Assembly: GCA_950022295.1 (NCBI GenBank)
Contig: OX465596.1
Span: 123,918,501 to 123,982,500 of the forward strand
DNA from: Bromus sterilis
Taxonomy: Eukaryota; Streptophyta; Magnoliopsida; Poales; Poaceae
DNA length: 64,000 nt
Reading direction: 5' to 3'
In this document: piece by piece, positions 21,227-33,134 of the stretch
How positions within the stretch are numbered: the first letter of the stretch is position 1
Layout of the letters: every line of letters begins with the position of its first letter
Made by a program: the position numbers and the translations under genes
Notes under the pieces: model-generated
The model's input: only the letters and a program-made list of their open reading frames with translations
Databases searched by the model: none
What the model was told of the DNA's origin: nothing

Positions 21227-23563
21227 GATGCTTCAATTGTGTATCGTCGATGTTCATACACTTCAAACTATATGATCCAAACATAAGAATGTGATCATAA
21301 ATTAAAAAGTGCCAATTAAATCCATGCATTCACAAAGTGATCATGAATTACAAAATATGTTCTTAAATTTGGAGCTAGATATCTAGCTAGCGTTTCCTCA
21401 CGATCTTCTTCTTTCCCTTCTTTGTCGTGGTTGAATAATTTAGGCCCGGGACGCCTTCACTTGTCCTCTTGAACGGGAGACCTTTCTTCGGTAGGGTTGT
21501 GGTGTATGTATCCTGAGCGGCGTAGTCATCTTCCATCTTCGGGTCACCGTACTTGTCAAAGTCTTGCTCGTTGGCGACTCCATCCATTCCGATGATGTTT
21601 ATTTTGCCTCTCCTCACTACAACACAGCTCGGCTTTGATGGGTCGGCAATGAAGAAGCATTGGTCCACTTGGCTAGCCAGTACCCATGGCTCATTTTTCA
21701 CAGTGACGTTTGCACCCGCAGACTTGGATTTAGCTTCGGGTCTAACCATGGTGGTGAAGTATTGGTCTTCTTTTACGACGCTCTTGGCCCATCTCACACG
21801 GATCATCGGCACCTTCTCTCCAAAGTAGTCGAGCTCCCATATGTCCTTGATCCTTCCGTAGAATCTTTCCTTGGCGTCATCGGTGTAGAATATTCCCGTT
21901 ACCAATGAGTTCTGGTAATCACAGTTATTGTACTTTTCCTCCGTGTAGAATGTGTAAGCGTTAATATCATACACTTGATAGGTCATCAAGTTGCGTGCGG
22001 CACCCTGTGACAAGGTGAATATCATATTTTCGTCCTCGGAAGCGTTCCTTCGCCGAGGATTAGCACGAAGCCCGTCCCTGAACCAAGTCATGAAACTGGA
22101 GTTGTGCTCTTTGATTAGCTGTGGATCTCGGTCTGTTATCTGCAGGCCCTGGTCACTGTACTTCTTCCTGATTACATCCTTGTGCTTTACTATCCAAGGA
22201 CCGACCAGCTGGATGTGTTGTAGCGCGACTAGGCTTGCTCTTTCAAAGTCGATGTCTCGACCCTCAAAGTTGACATGCATTGCGCGGCAACCCTCGTGGT
22301 GACCACACCCATTGGTCCTGCCAAAGTGCTTTTTGACGGCCAGACAAACAGGGTTCTCGGTGTTTAGATAATTCATGCAAAAAGAGATGCACTCTTCGGT
22401 TAGAAAGCCCTTCGCTATGCTTGCATCTGGACGGGACCTATAACGAACGTATTTTTTTATGTGTCCATTCATCCTTTCGAATGGAATCATGCTGCGTAGA
22501 AACGCAGGCCCGAGTTGGACGATATCCTCCACGATATGGATCAGCAGATGCACATAATGTCGAAGAACGCGGGCGGGAAATAGATCTCAAGCTCGCATAG
22601 TATGAGAACGATCTCCTCCTGTAGCCTTTTGAGTTGCGTAGTGCAAATCGACTTCTGGGAGATGCCGTCAAAAAAGTTGCAAAGGCCAAACAACGTTTTA
22701 CGGACGTGCTCGTCCATTACCCCTTGGAACGCAATCGGGATAATCTGCGTCATCAATACGACACAGTAGTGAGATTTCATCCCGCTGAAACGTTGCTTCG
22801 CCTCGTCTAGGTACATGCTTATCTTCCCCGCGTAGCCGTTTGGAAATTTTACTCCTATGAGGCAGTGGATAAACCACTTGATCTCCTCCTCGCATAGACC
22901 GAAGCATGCCGGGGGGCAGTGATCAATACCGGTCTTATTCTTGGTCGCCCTTTTGCGTTTGCTAGAGTTTTGCGTTTCCGTATCCTCTTCCTCCTCCGGC
23001 TCATCATTGTCGTGACTAGGGGGGTGAAGTTCCGTCCTGATGCCCATAAATTTTAATTCATTCCTTGCTTTTGGTCCGTCCTTCTTCTTCTCCGGCATGT
23101 TGCGCAGCGTGCTAAACAAGCTCTCGTACACTTTATTTGTGATATGCATGAGATCAAGGCTATGAGGACTGCGGAGGAGACTCCAGTATTCCAAATCCCA
23201 GAAAATAGACCTCTCTTTCCATACCCTCATCAACGGCTGAGTCTTCTTTTTTTTCTTACCCGGCGCGGGGCACTCTTTCCAAGTTTTCACCAAGTTGTCG
23301 ATTTCTTTGTCGCTCCTTTGAGCTGGGGGTGCTCGGAGCTCCTCGCTGCCATCGAACAGATGTCCTTGTTTTCTCCACGTGTGTTTCTTGGGAAGCCACC
23401 TCCGAGACCCCTGGAACACGGATTTTGAAGACCCGGGATCTTTCGCTAGCTGGCGGTACGTCGTATTATCCATGCACCTAACGCATGCACAAAATCCTTG
23501 GACCACCTGCGCTGAGAAATATCCGTATCCGAGATAGTCGTGCACCGTCGTGATCACCGCGAC

Positions 23564-24002
23564 TGACAGGGATCGACCCCGGCAAATACCATGGTCAGGG
23601 ACCCTGGGTTAGTCATGAAAGGCGCAGGTTGGACGATAACTCGTCGGCAAACAAGGAGGCTTGCTCCTGCTCAATATTATTGATTGGGGAAGATGCGATT
23701 ACAGAGGAAGCCAAGGCTAGAGTGCTCAGGGCTATGGTTACAGGTGAGATTCGATGTCTTTGGTGTCGCCCCTACTAGCCCTTATATAGCGGGCTAGGTC
23801 TCGGGGAGTTCATCTACGTGTACAGGTAAACTTTCCTAACCCTAGCTTGCTCCATACGGCAGGTCTTCGCACCTTCCTTGTGAGTCGAGGACCTCTACGT
23901 CGGTGCCATCTAGTGGGCCGAGGCCGTATCTTCATGGGCCTTCTGCCTTCATGGACACCAGGTAGGCTCATCCATAGGAGTCGTGGGGTCACCCCCTCGT
24001 CA
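23564..24002 (-). repeat. 3' LTR of element E (element sense)
   Basis: 439 bp. On the plus strand it starts TGACAGGGATCGACC and ends CACCCCCTCGTCA. A TATATAAG box on the minus strand lies at 23781-23788. Confidence 0.92.
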
Positions 24003-25265
24003 GTAGCTCCCGAGTGCCTGGGGGACTCGAAGAGTCGCGCAGGGACTCGATTACATTCATTTGTCGCTTATTGATATGCACGGTTCATCCGTGGGTCGCT
24101 GGCAGTCTGGTGGCCATGAAAAAACCTGTTTAGAGGGATGCTAAGCTGAAAGGGCCCAAGGAGTCGACGGATCGAGCCTTGGTGAATTGCACTAGGGCAA
24201 ATACCACAGCAGCCCAATCAAACCCACATCCCTCGACGTGAGCTTGGAACACTTGTGTCGAGCAAAAGTCCGGCCGCTTCAGGTCTTATGGTGTTCATTT
24301 TCCTCCAGTAATGTGTGTAGCCTAAGGCGCGTCCGCCCGGCTTATCTATCATGCTCTGCGCATGGGAAAGGTTGGGAGTGAAATCGCTCTTCGGCAAGTC
24401 CCAGCCCGGCCGTACTTCGCAGCGGGGTCTTACCTACACGCTAATCTTGCGTGGAATCTGGACACAGTGTATCGTGTTCCAGGAATTGCATGTTTTTGAG
24501 GCGCGGAGCCTTATAGCATTGCACCTCCTTGGAACAAAACATCAAGCGAGCTGTTCACTCATTCACCCGAGGAGCTTCATTTCGAGTGCTCAGTCGGGGG
24601 GTTATTCGCGAGTAGTCACTCGAATGCCGATTTTCGGCTCTTCCGGTGAGGGAGCACCTGAGACTCTTAGCGCCATATGGTCTTGGCGAGTGCTTGTTTA
24701 TCTTACGTCGGGTTGAGGGAGCACCCGAGACTCTCATTGGTGCGAGTGTTTCACTCGAGCACTTAGGTGAGGGAGCACCCGAGACTCATATTAGTGTACG
24801 TTCCCGATGGGAGTTAGATGTTTTTCTTCCTTCGGGGAAAAGATCTGAAAGATGGAATCTTTCGGGCCTTAATGGCGTACTGAGTACGCCGTGTTGTGAT
24901 ATGACGTTGGCGTGGTCTTCTGCAATTTGTTTGACCGCTGCGGTTTATCGTGTGAGGTGACTTGGCGCTGTCCCGCCAAAATTTTCGCGTCGCTCGATCA
25001 TGGTCCTCTTTTTGCTCGCGTAGTGGGCGGTGTTGTTACTGCGCCGGTTGGATTTTCCATGCTTTTGGCCTCTGTAGGGGATCGTGGCACGTTTTACTGG
25101 CGAAAAGGTTGGCCGGTGGCCCTTCTTGCCAGGTTCTTGCGTTAAATACCATGCGGCCGGGTGAATTGTGGGTTTCACCCAGCCGTTGCCTTCCTCCGCT
25201 TTCTCTGTTTTCCTTCGTGCTCCTGCGCCTTCATCTTTTCTCCTCTGCGTGCTGCTGTGAGATCT
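24003..25265. other. Element E region before the antisense gene
   Basis: Polypurine-type sequence next to the LTR (CAGTAGCTCCCGAGTGCC), then stretches collinear with 20111-20780 of element D, and decayed copies of D's 63-bp repeat (GTGAGGGAGCACCYGAGACT at about 24649, 24715 and 24773). This is the presumed promoter region of the antisense gene. No gene of its own. Confidence 0.5.
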
Positions 25266-28200
25266 ATGTCCAAGCGCTCTCGAGCTGCTATTGAGTAGGC
25301 CAAGATGTCCGGCAAGTGGGAGCGGTCCTCGTTCGGTGCTGAAGATCTGGATGCGCTGGTTGCTGATGGCATGGTGGTGGCGGGTGATGCTCGTCTTCCT
25401 GGCGATGAGTCGATTCCAGCACCGGCGGCGGACGAGCGGGTATGCTTCCTGGCTTTCTTCCACCGTGGTTTTGCTCTTCCGCTGCATCCTTTCGTTCGGG
25501 GCTTGCTTTATTCCTATCGGGTCCAGTTTCATGACCTTACTCCCAATGGGATTTTGCACATCGCGTGTTTCATCACTCTTTGTGAGGCCTTCCTGGGGAT
25601 TTATCCCCATTGGGGACTTTGGAGACGTCTTTTTAATGTAAAAAGGACGAACTGTGAGTACGCCGTGCGTCGAGTGGGTATCTCCATTGGGGATAAACAC
25701 TCATACTTTGACTTCGAGAAGATCGATTCCGTTAGAGGCTGGCGGAGAGGATGGTTTTATCTGAAGGATCGCTTCATTGTTGGTCAGCAATTTGGTCTTG
25801 CTTCTTTCAATCCGGGCACGCGAGTTGTCAGACAGCCTTCGTGGTCTCATTCTTTGACCGAGGTGGAGTCGTCTGAACTGATTCCATTTTTGGAGAGGAT
25901 TTCTGTGCTGAAGGATATTTTGACTGGTGGTCAACTTATCTCTGTTTTTGTGGGGCGGCGAGTTCAACCGTTGCAGCATCGAGACCGCCCTATGTGGCAG
26001 TACGAGGGACTCGATGACTCGACGAGATGCTCGCCTGAAGAGCTAGAACCTGATGCCTTGCTGGCTCATATCAAGCATGTGTCCAAGTGCTCTAGTGTTT
26101 CCGAGATGCGCCTTGTCCTTCCATATGCTTCTGATCATCCTCCGCCACCGGTTGGTGCCCATGTTCCTTTATTTTTTTGGGTGAGTACTTCGTTTTGTTT
26201 TGTTGTTTGACATTGCTTGATTTGCAGGGTCATGCTCCAGTGCCGCGTAATCCTCCGCAAACGGAAGACGCTGATATTCGTGAAGACCCTGAAGCTTCCG
26301 CAGTTGGTGGCGCTGTGCCGGCTGTTAATGCTGAGATTGTGTTAGTGGAGACCGGCGATAGTGAGGACTCGAGTCCCTTCCGTGTGAAGCGATCGCGCCC
26401 CTGGATGCTGAAGATCATGCCGCATTAGGTGCTGTTGTCCCTTCTGCTGCTCCTTTTGTTGGGCCTTCCCCTTCGGCTGTTGCTCCGGCCCTTCCTCCCA
26501 AGAGGGCCAGGCTTGGTAGGTTGGGGCGCCCTCGTGGCGCGCGTGTTGGGTAAGATTCTGCCGAATTAGTGCCCGGTTCTTTTTCCTTGCTCTTGCGACT
26601 GACAAAGCTTTATTTTGCAGTGCTGCGCCTGCTCTGGCTGCTTCATGCACCAGCGTGGCTGCTACTGATCTGAAATCGACGAGCTCTGGGGCAGCGGCCA
26701 AGCGTCCTAAAAACCACTCGACTACCGCTGGTCAATCTGGGCCGACGGCGGCTCCTGCCGTTTCGACTGCGGGTGTCGTTACCGGCGTGTCTCCTTCTGG
26801 TGTGCCTGGTGCTACTGCTCCTAAGCCTAGGTCGGCTGGGCTTTGTCCTCCATTCTTTGGCCGTGTTGGTCTGGCGATTGAAGACAAAGCTCGTGCTTTC
26901 GATCATGTCTCCAAACTGGTAAGATGATTCCTGTCTGTGTTGCTTCATCATCGGGGGCACGGTAGTGCTCCCGATGGGAGTAGCCCCCGAGGCTAGAAGT
27001 AACTGTTTGCAGCCTGTTTTCCAACACTATGAGCGGTTGGTTCTTGCAGCCTGTTTTCCAACACTATGAGCGGTTGGTTCTTGGAGCTGAGCGTTGACAA
27101 CAGGCCCGTGAGTCTGCCCAAGATGCCTTATCTGTTATGGATGGTGAGATTTATTATTTTTGCTCCTGAGTTTTTGGGTACTTCGTCTTTTGTTCTGAGT
27201 GTTGTCTTTGCTTTGCAGGTCATCGTCAGGCTGCCGAGTAACAAGCCGAAAAGGCGGAGAGGACTGTTTCCGTTCTCGAGGCTGCCTTGGCTTCCAAGGA
27301 GGCCGAGTTGCATGGTCAGCATGAGGAGCTGGTTCTCCTTCGCCAGGCTGAGGATGCGCGCGCGCAGGTCGAGGTAGTCGAGGGCAAACATCTTCGTGCT
27401 TTGGCGGGCTCTCTAGTGTGTAAGTTTTGGTGTTCGACTATTACTGTTTCCTCTGTTTGCCCTTGATGACGTTTCTTTGCTTGGTGCAGCTGCTGTGGGT
27501 GTGAAGCCGATGGAGGCTGCTGCGTCGGGGTCTGGAGTTCTCCAAGGTGTTGTTGATGCTGTAGCGGTGCTATTGCAGTGGTCGAGGACATCTGCGCCCG
27601 GGCTTCCAATGTTGTGGGTCTTGCGCACGAGCACCTTATGCCGCAAGGAACGAAGGTGCCTGATGGCCTGGGTGCTCGGGTCGCTGCTTTCGGCCCTGAA
27701 GGGAAAGATATGGTGGAGCTGGTGGCGGAGAGCGTGGTGAGTGGTTCTTCCACGGCCCTGGTCGTCCTTATGGGGCATGGGGTTTCCTTTGGCGATTCCT
27801 TGGTTGAGACCATTCCGTGCTATTCTAGTCAGCAGGACGACCGAGCCGATAGGCTGGCTCGTCTCCTGCAACAAGTTGTAGATGCTCAGGGTCCCCCTGC
27901 CGTAGGTGAGGGGGAGGCATAGTAGTGCTTTCGCCGTTTGGAAATTTTGTTTGTAATTCCTCACTCAATTGTGACGGTTGATCTTTTGAAACTTCTATCT
28001 GAGCGTCTGCTTGGCTGTTCCTCTTGCTGTTTTTAATTTGTTTTGTTCGTCCTTCGGTAGGCCGCTCCTGGCTTCCTTCGTCCGTGGAGTTCGCTGAAGG
28101 ATGGCGCTCGCGAGGGTGCGTACGAGTCCGTTTGCTTGCGGCTGAAGGACGCTGAGCGGGATATTGTCCGACTGAAAGGGTCCATGGCCGTTTAGCGTAC

Positions 28201-28893
28201 TCGGCATGAGCGTGCCGAGTCCGTGGTTGAGGGCCTTGCTTCGTGGGTGGTGAAGTTGTCTGACCTCCTACGGGGTGAGTCTTGCCTCTTCTTGGTTGCT
28301 TAATTCCGTTTGGTGGGTTTTCGCCATCTCTGTCTTGATCGTAGTTCTTGACTTTCGAAGTGCTGGCAGGGCGAACTCGGGATGAGGAGAGGGCCGTTCA
28401 GTCAGAGATATCGCGGCTTGATGATCCTAGTGTGCAGGCGAGCAATCCCTTTTGGGCAGATGGGGCTCGTGCTCGAGCGTTTGCGTTGCTTCGTCGCCGA
28501 GTTGAGCGGGTACCGGAAGCTCTCGGCTACTGCCAAAGGGTATTGGGTGGTATCCACGCTGATTTCTATCCGTTGGAGGTAGTTCCTTCGTCCCTTGAGA
28601 GGCTTTGTTGCATGTTTTCTCAACCTACCGAGTTGCGCCGAGTGATGGACCACCAACTTCGTGCCGGGGTCCGAGCTGCTTTGGGCTTGGTCCATAGTCA
28701 TTGGACAGGGGTGGATTTTGCTCATGTGGTGGCGGGTCCTCCAGGTGGTACTCCAGGTGGTAGGGATCACCCAATGAATGAGCACTACGTGGCTGTAGAT
28801 AGGCATGCGCTCCAAGTTGTGAGGCGAGTCTGCGAAGAAAACGACCGCTATCTTGGTGCAGTTATTAAGGCGAAGTTGGAGCCTAAAGATTAG
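25266..28893 (+). pseudogene. Antisense gene of element E ('putative gypsy type transposon' family)
   Basis: Counterpart of the gene at 13343-19357. The upstream ATG at 25266 meets a TAG at 25296; the next start, 25305, gives MSGKWERSSFG. Exon 1 (to 26180, donor GTGAGT) holds RGFALPLHPFVRGLLYSY, LTPNGILHIACF and CEAFLGIYPHWGLWRRLF. The next exon starts at 26228. The coiled-coil exons lie around 27220-27420, and the last exon about 28349-28893 (NPFWADGARARAFALL, MNEHYVAVD). Lesions: a frameshift near 26400, a TGA near 27095, a frameshift near 27560, and a TAG near 28193. A 37-bp tandem duplication covers one splice acceptor. The encoded protein is of unknown function; the family is found in Tat-lineage elements. 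Confidence 0.75.
27010..27083 (+). repeat. Perfect 37-bp tandem duplication at a splice acceptor
   Basis: CAGCCTGTTTTCCAACACTA..GGTTCTTG occurs at 27010 and again at 27047. Each copy begins at the AG of an intron end, so the duplication gives two adjacent acceptors. Element D has one copy (exon reading VFQHCERLVV). Confidence 0.85.
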
Positions 28894-28968
28894 GTGCTTC
28901 CCTTTGTTGTATATGCTTCTTCTTGCTTGTATATATCATCTGTATTTGCAGTTGCATGAGGTGTCTCG

Positions 28969-29280
28969 GGGGGTGGCTGCTTCGGCGAGCCCCCGAGTGC
29001 TGAATTTATTTTTGCCGTGATTGCGGAGAACTCCTCGGGGGGTGTCTGCTTTGGTGAGTCCTCGAGTGCCAAGTTAGTTTACCCGCGATTGCGGAGGACG
29101 CGTCGGGGAATGGCTGCTTCGGCGAGCCAACGAGTTTCGAGTTAGTTTGCCGCGATTGCGGAGGACGCATCGGGGGGTGGCTGCTTTGGCGAGCCCCCCG
29201 AGTGTCGAGTTAGTTTGCCGCGATTGCGGAGGACGCGTCGGGGGGTGGCTACTTTTGGCGAGTCCCCGAGTGTTGAGTAA
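28969..29280. repeat. 67-bp minisatellite, about 5 units, element E
   Basis: Units start TCGGGGGGTGGCTGCTT near 28969, 29036, 29103, 29170 and 29238, with CGGCGAGCCCCCGAGTG and GCCGCGATTGCGGAGGA. It is the reverse complement of the element D minisatellite and sits between the 3' ends of the antisense gene and the gag-protease unit. Confidence 0.9.
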
Positions 29281-29434
29281 TTTTGGGGAAAAATATTTAT
29301 GAAATATCTTTCCTGATGTTCCTTTACAAATATGAAGAGGGTAGGTTCCCTTGAGAGTGATGATGTAGTGGCTCTAGGGGCCTGGTAGCTTTGTCTCCCA
29401 CTTCTGGGTTTCTTCGGGCGATGTTCCTTTCCTC

Positions 29435-29893
29435 CTACGGGAGCGCTTCTTCCGTGAGTCCCGTGGTTCTGCTGTCTTGGTGGGCGACGAATGCTTCTGC
29501 TATCTTGTGGAATTCTTTGTCGCAGCGGTCGGATCTGACGAAACTGCCGCTGATTGTGATGACCCCGTTTGGGCCTGGCATCTTTAGCTTGAGGTTGGCG
29601 TAGTGGGGTACGGCCATGAAGAGAGCGAAAGCTGGCCGCCCGAGGATTGCGTGGTATTGCGACTTCCAATCGACCACTTCGAAGTCGAGTGTTTCCTTGC
29701 GGAAGTTCGTCGCGTTCCCGAAGACTACCTCCAGGCTTATCCTCCCGACGGGGTAGACTGATTTTCCTGGTACGATCCCGTGGAAGGTTGTGCCTGAGGA
29801 TTTGAGTGCGTTGTTTTGGATGAGCATGTCACCGAGTGTTCGGGTGAAGATGATGTTGATCCCGCTGCCGCCATCCATGAATACTCGCGACAT
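29435..29893 (-). pseudogene. Retroviral-type aspartic protease of element E
   Basis: 152 codons. The active-site region reads FMDGGSGINII near residues 5-15, the D-G-G-S form common in plant Tat/Athila proteases. The conserved FHGIVPG, YHAILGRPAFALFMAVPHY and LKMPGPNG follow. It cleaves the Gag-Pol polyprotein inside virus-like particles in active relatives. The preceding amino acids (..RFGNYDMSRV) continue into the gag frame after a frameshift around 30000-30200. After LTEEALP the reading meets a stop, and no reverse transcriptase follows; instead the minisatellite begins 155 bp later. Confidence 0.75.
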
Positions 29894-32748
29894 GTCGTAA
29901 TTTCCGAATCTGGCCTCGAGTACCAGCGCGGCGTGCCCTGGTTGGGGGACGACTGGTGGGTGGTCGTCCCGGGAGAAGGAGATTTCTGTCTCCGACCCAC
30001 GCAGGTACTCTGGGACGGCCGGGTGTGCGGAGGTTGCCAGGAAGACTTGTCTGGTGACTTATTTCTGCTGCCTGTTGGAAGGTCTGCCTTCTTGTATCAC
30101 GTAGATCCTCCCGTGGGCTTCTGGGTATTGGTTTTCTTCTTCCGACGTCCTTTGCCGTTCCTGGATGGCGGCCACCTGTCTTGTTGGCAGAGGGGGGGGC
30201 TGGTGGTGCGCCATGGGCGACTGGCCCAACTGCTATGGTTGCGAGTGGTCGTGCTACTGCAACCGAGGAGCATCTTTTCTCTTCGGCTAACTCATTGAAG
30301 CTTCGACAGTTCCTAAGGGTGTGGGATGATTTGAGCTCTCCTCGCTCGTTTCTGAATCCGTGTAAGGAGCACGGTCCATCGAGTTGTTCTTTGGCGGAGC
30401 GGAATGTGCGAGTGCCGTCGCGTGGCTGTCTTGTCCTCCATTCTTGTCTTTGAGCCTGGGGCTCGTCTTCTGGGTTGTCTCGGCGCTGTGGTATGTTGTC
30501 GTCACGGTGCCTGCCGTTCCGGTCGTCTGAGAAACCGGCGGAGACCATGTCAGGTCCTCTGTCGTTGTAGAAGTTCCGTCTGGGTCGCTTCCTTCTTCTG
30601 TCGTCTCCCCTATCTCCGTTGTAGTTGTAGTCATACTCTGATCGTGTAGTGTGGGTTTCTGTTTCGTTACGAACGGAATCTTCTCTGTCCGCCCACCTGT
30701 TGGCTAGTTCTAGCAGCCATGCGAGTGTTCGTACTTTCATCTGTCCGAGCTGCTCTTTGAATTCAACGCGCTGAAGACCTCGCCTGAATGCGTCGATCGC
30801 ACTCTCGTCCGAGATGTCTTCCGCTGAATTCTTGAGTATCGTCCATCGCTGGATGTATGCTCACAGGGCCTCCCTTGTCCCTTGTTTGCATGCCCACAGA
30901 TCCTCGAGTGAGGCTAGTCGCTTGTATGTTGATTTGAAGTTTTCTATAAAGGCTCCTCGGAACTGGCTCGAGGAGCTGATGGATCCGCGCCGAAGGTTTT
31001 TCAGCCAGTGTCGAGCGGAGCTCTCGAGCATGAGCTGTACGTACTGCATCTCCGTGACATTGGTCCCTCTTTGAAACTTGACTGCTGTTAGGTAGTCATC
31101 GAGCCATGCCTCTGGCTCCTCGAGTCCGTTGTACTTTAGAGTCGTGGAGTTCAGTTTGAACCCGTTGGGCATGCGCGTCTCACGTATGGCTCGTGTGAAG
31201 CAGAGTGCTCCGCATGGCTCGATTTCCTCGTCGGAAGTCTCTTCCTCTGAGTACTCCTCGCGTGCTGCGCGTCTTCGCCTGCTGCGGTTGACTCTGTTCT
31301 GCGTGATGTCGTCTCGCGCGTCTCGCCGAGTGCTGCGGCGTCTGTCGTTGTCGTCGCTGTCGCGTTTCTTGTGCTTGTCGGAGCGCCTGCATCTGTCGTC
31401 GTTACTGTCGCTGTCGTCGTCGTCGTCTGACGAACTGGGGTCCCTGCCCAGCGTTCGCTCGCGAGTCTGTCGCTTTGCGCTAGAGTTTTTAGGTACCGAG
31501 GCGTCGATGGCGTCCTTCATTATCTGCAGGGCTATGGAAGTGTAGCGATCCGTTTTGCCCTTTCTGCTTTTCTGGGAACGGGACAGGTAGTCTTGGGCGC
31601 TTATGAGTGCTTCCGCCGGAGTGAGAGGCTCCTCTTCGTCGTCATCTTCCTCTGACCTGAAGTCGTCTTCCAGTTTCCGCACTACTCTCGCCTTTTCTGT
31701 TTTCCGCAGGTTGTTGAGTTTCGATCTATTGTGGATGGGGGAGTCGTGACCTGGCGAGTCACTTCTAGGAGATTGTCTGCGGCTGCTTTTCCTTTCGGGT
31801 TCCGCTTTGGCCTTCTTCTCCATGGCTAGGCGCCATTGTCTCGTCTGCTTTGTTAGCTCACCTGCTAGCTTGTTGTATGCCCTTAACTCATATCTTGTGG
31901 CGTCTGATGGTAGTAACCCGCCGCGGACGACTGCTTCTTTTACCATTGCCATCGATTCCTTGGACAAGTATATTTTTTCTTTGGATGATTCGCCCGCCGC
32001 TTCAACCGGGGTTTGCTGCCTGCTGCGCGATGGCTGGCTGCCCTGGCCAGGTGCTTGCTGTTTGTTGCTTAGCAGCTGACTGCTTTTTTGATTGCTTGGT
32101 CCTTGCTCCACCGGGACTTTCTTTGGTATGGTTCCCGGTTCTCCTAGCTGTACGATCATCTGACTGGTGTGGCCAGGGCCAGCCGCCCTGTTGGTGGTTA
32201 GGGTGTCTTGTCGAGTGTCCGGGTCGTCGGCTCTCCCGTTGTTACCTGGCGTTGATGTGCCGACTTCTTCCATGAACACCTGCGATGTTGCCCTTTCCGT
32301 TTCCTTGCCGATTCGTGCGATCGTGCTTCTCCATGCCGGGGCTTCACTCGAGCGGTCGCGAGTAGCGTGGAGCCGTGAGTTGGGTATGTAGCTACAACCG
32401 CCAGATGGATCGTCCTATGGTCGTTGCTGTAGATGTTGTTGTGGGCGCACGGGTGTCGTCGATGAGGCGGAGGGTACCCCAGTGGTTGATGTAGATCTGG
32501 TACTCTCCGAAGATCAGATTGATGCCGGAGCGTAGGTCGGTGAAGACTGGTTTGAGGGCTGGGAGGTGGGCCGTGAATCCGAGGGACTCGAATAGGTTGG
32601 ATCTTGCCGGAGCCGCCGAGTCGATGAGTGCTGGTGGTGATGAGGCCGCCGAGATCGCGTTACCAACCTGCGCGGTTCCCACAGACGATGCCAATTGACG
32701 GGGATCGACCCCAGCAAATCCCATGGTCAGGGACCCTGGGTTTGTCAT
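29894..32748 (-). pseudogene. gag of element E
   Basis: Three pieces. A leader frame (32748-32392) starts inside the 5' LTR. The main frame (32279-30861) has a polar, charged first half (RSRRRRAA, SDDDDDSDSND) and a gag-type domain (LKYNGLEEPEAWLDDYL, SSARHWLKNLRRG, FKSTYKRLASLEDLWACKQG). After a TGA at 30861-30863 the same frame continues to 29829 with ELANRWADRED, an Arg/Asp-rich stretch and a CxxH...H....C zinc-finger-like string (CSLHG..SSHTLRNC). Gag coats the RNA and builds particles in the cytoplasm. The TGA probably replaced an Arg codon. Element D kept only the leader part. Confidence 0.75.
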
Positions 32749-33134
32749 GAAAGGCGTAGGTTGGACGATAACTCGTCGGAGAACAAGGAGGCTTGCTCCT
32801 GCTCAATATTATTGATTGGGGAAGATGCGATTACAGAGGAAGCCAAGGCTGGAGTGCTCAGGGCTAGGGTTACAGGTGAGATTCGATGTCTTTGGCGTCG
32901 CCCCTCCTAGCCCTTATATAGCGGGCTAGGTCTCGGTGATTTCATCTACGTGTACAGGTAAACTTTCCTAACCCTAGCTTGCTCCATACGGCAGGTCTTC
33001 GCACCTTCCTTGTGAGTCGAGGACCTCTACGTCGGTGCCAACTAGTGGGCCGAGGCCGTATCTTCATGGTCCTTCTGCCTTCATGGACACCAGGTAGGCT
33101 CATCCGTAGGAGTCGTGGGGTCACCCCCTAGTCA
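32696..33134 (-). repeat. 5' LTR of element E (element sense)
   Basis: 439 bp. On the plus strand it begins TGACGGGGATCGACC and ends CACCCCCTAGTCA. The 5' terminus has changed from TGACGAGG to TGACTAGG. Confidence 0.92.
32913..32920 (-). promoter_or_regulatory. TATA box in the 5' LTR of element E
   Basis: TATATAAG on the minus strand, within GCTATATAAGGGCTAG, about 215 bp from the 5' end of the LTR. It is conserved in the 3' LTR (23781-23788) and degenerate in element D (TATATCAGGGCTAG), so it is the likely core promoter of the element transcript. Confidence 0.6.

Larger units (their letters stand above)
23564..33134 (-). mobile_element. LTR retrotransposon E (gypsy, Tat-like)
   Basis: LTRs at 32696-33134 (5' in element sense) and 23564-24002 flank gag, a protease, a minisatellite and an antisense gene. 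The flanking 5-mers, TTCGC and GTCGC on the minus strand, share four bases. Removing the element brings the TNP2 reading ..FPMKFA together with ITTVHDY.., which supports the borders. LTRs differ at about 17 of 439 positions by my count, roughly 4 percent. Reverse transcriptase, RNase H and integrase are absent between protease and minisatellite, so it is non-autonomous. The primer-binding side reads TTGGCATCGTCTGTGGG. Confidence 0.9.
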
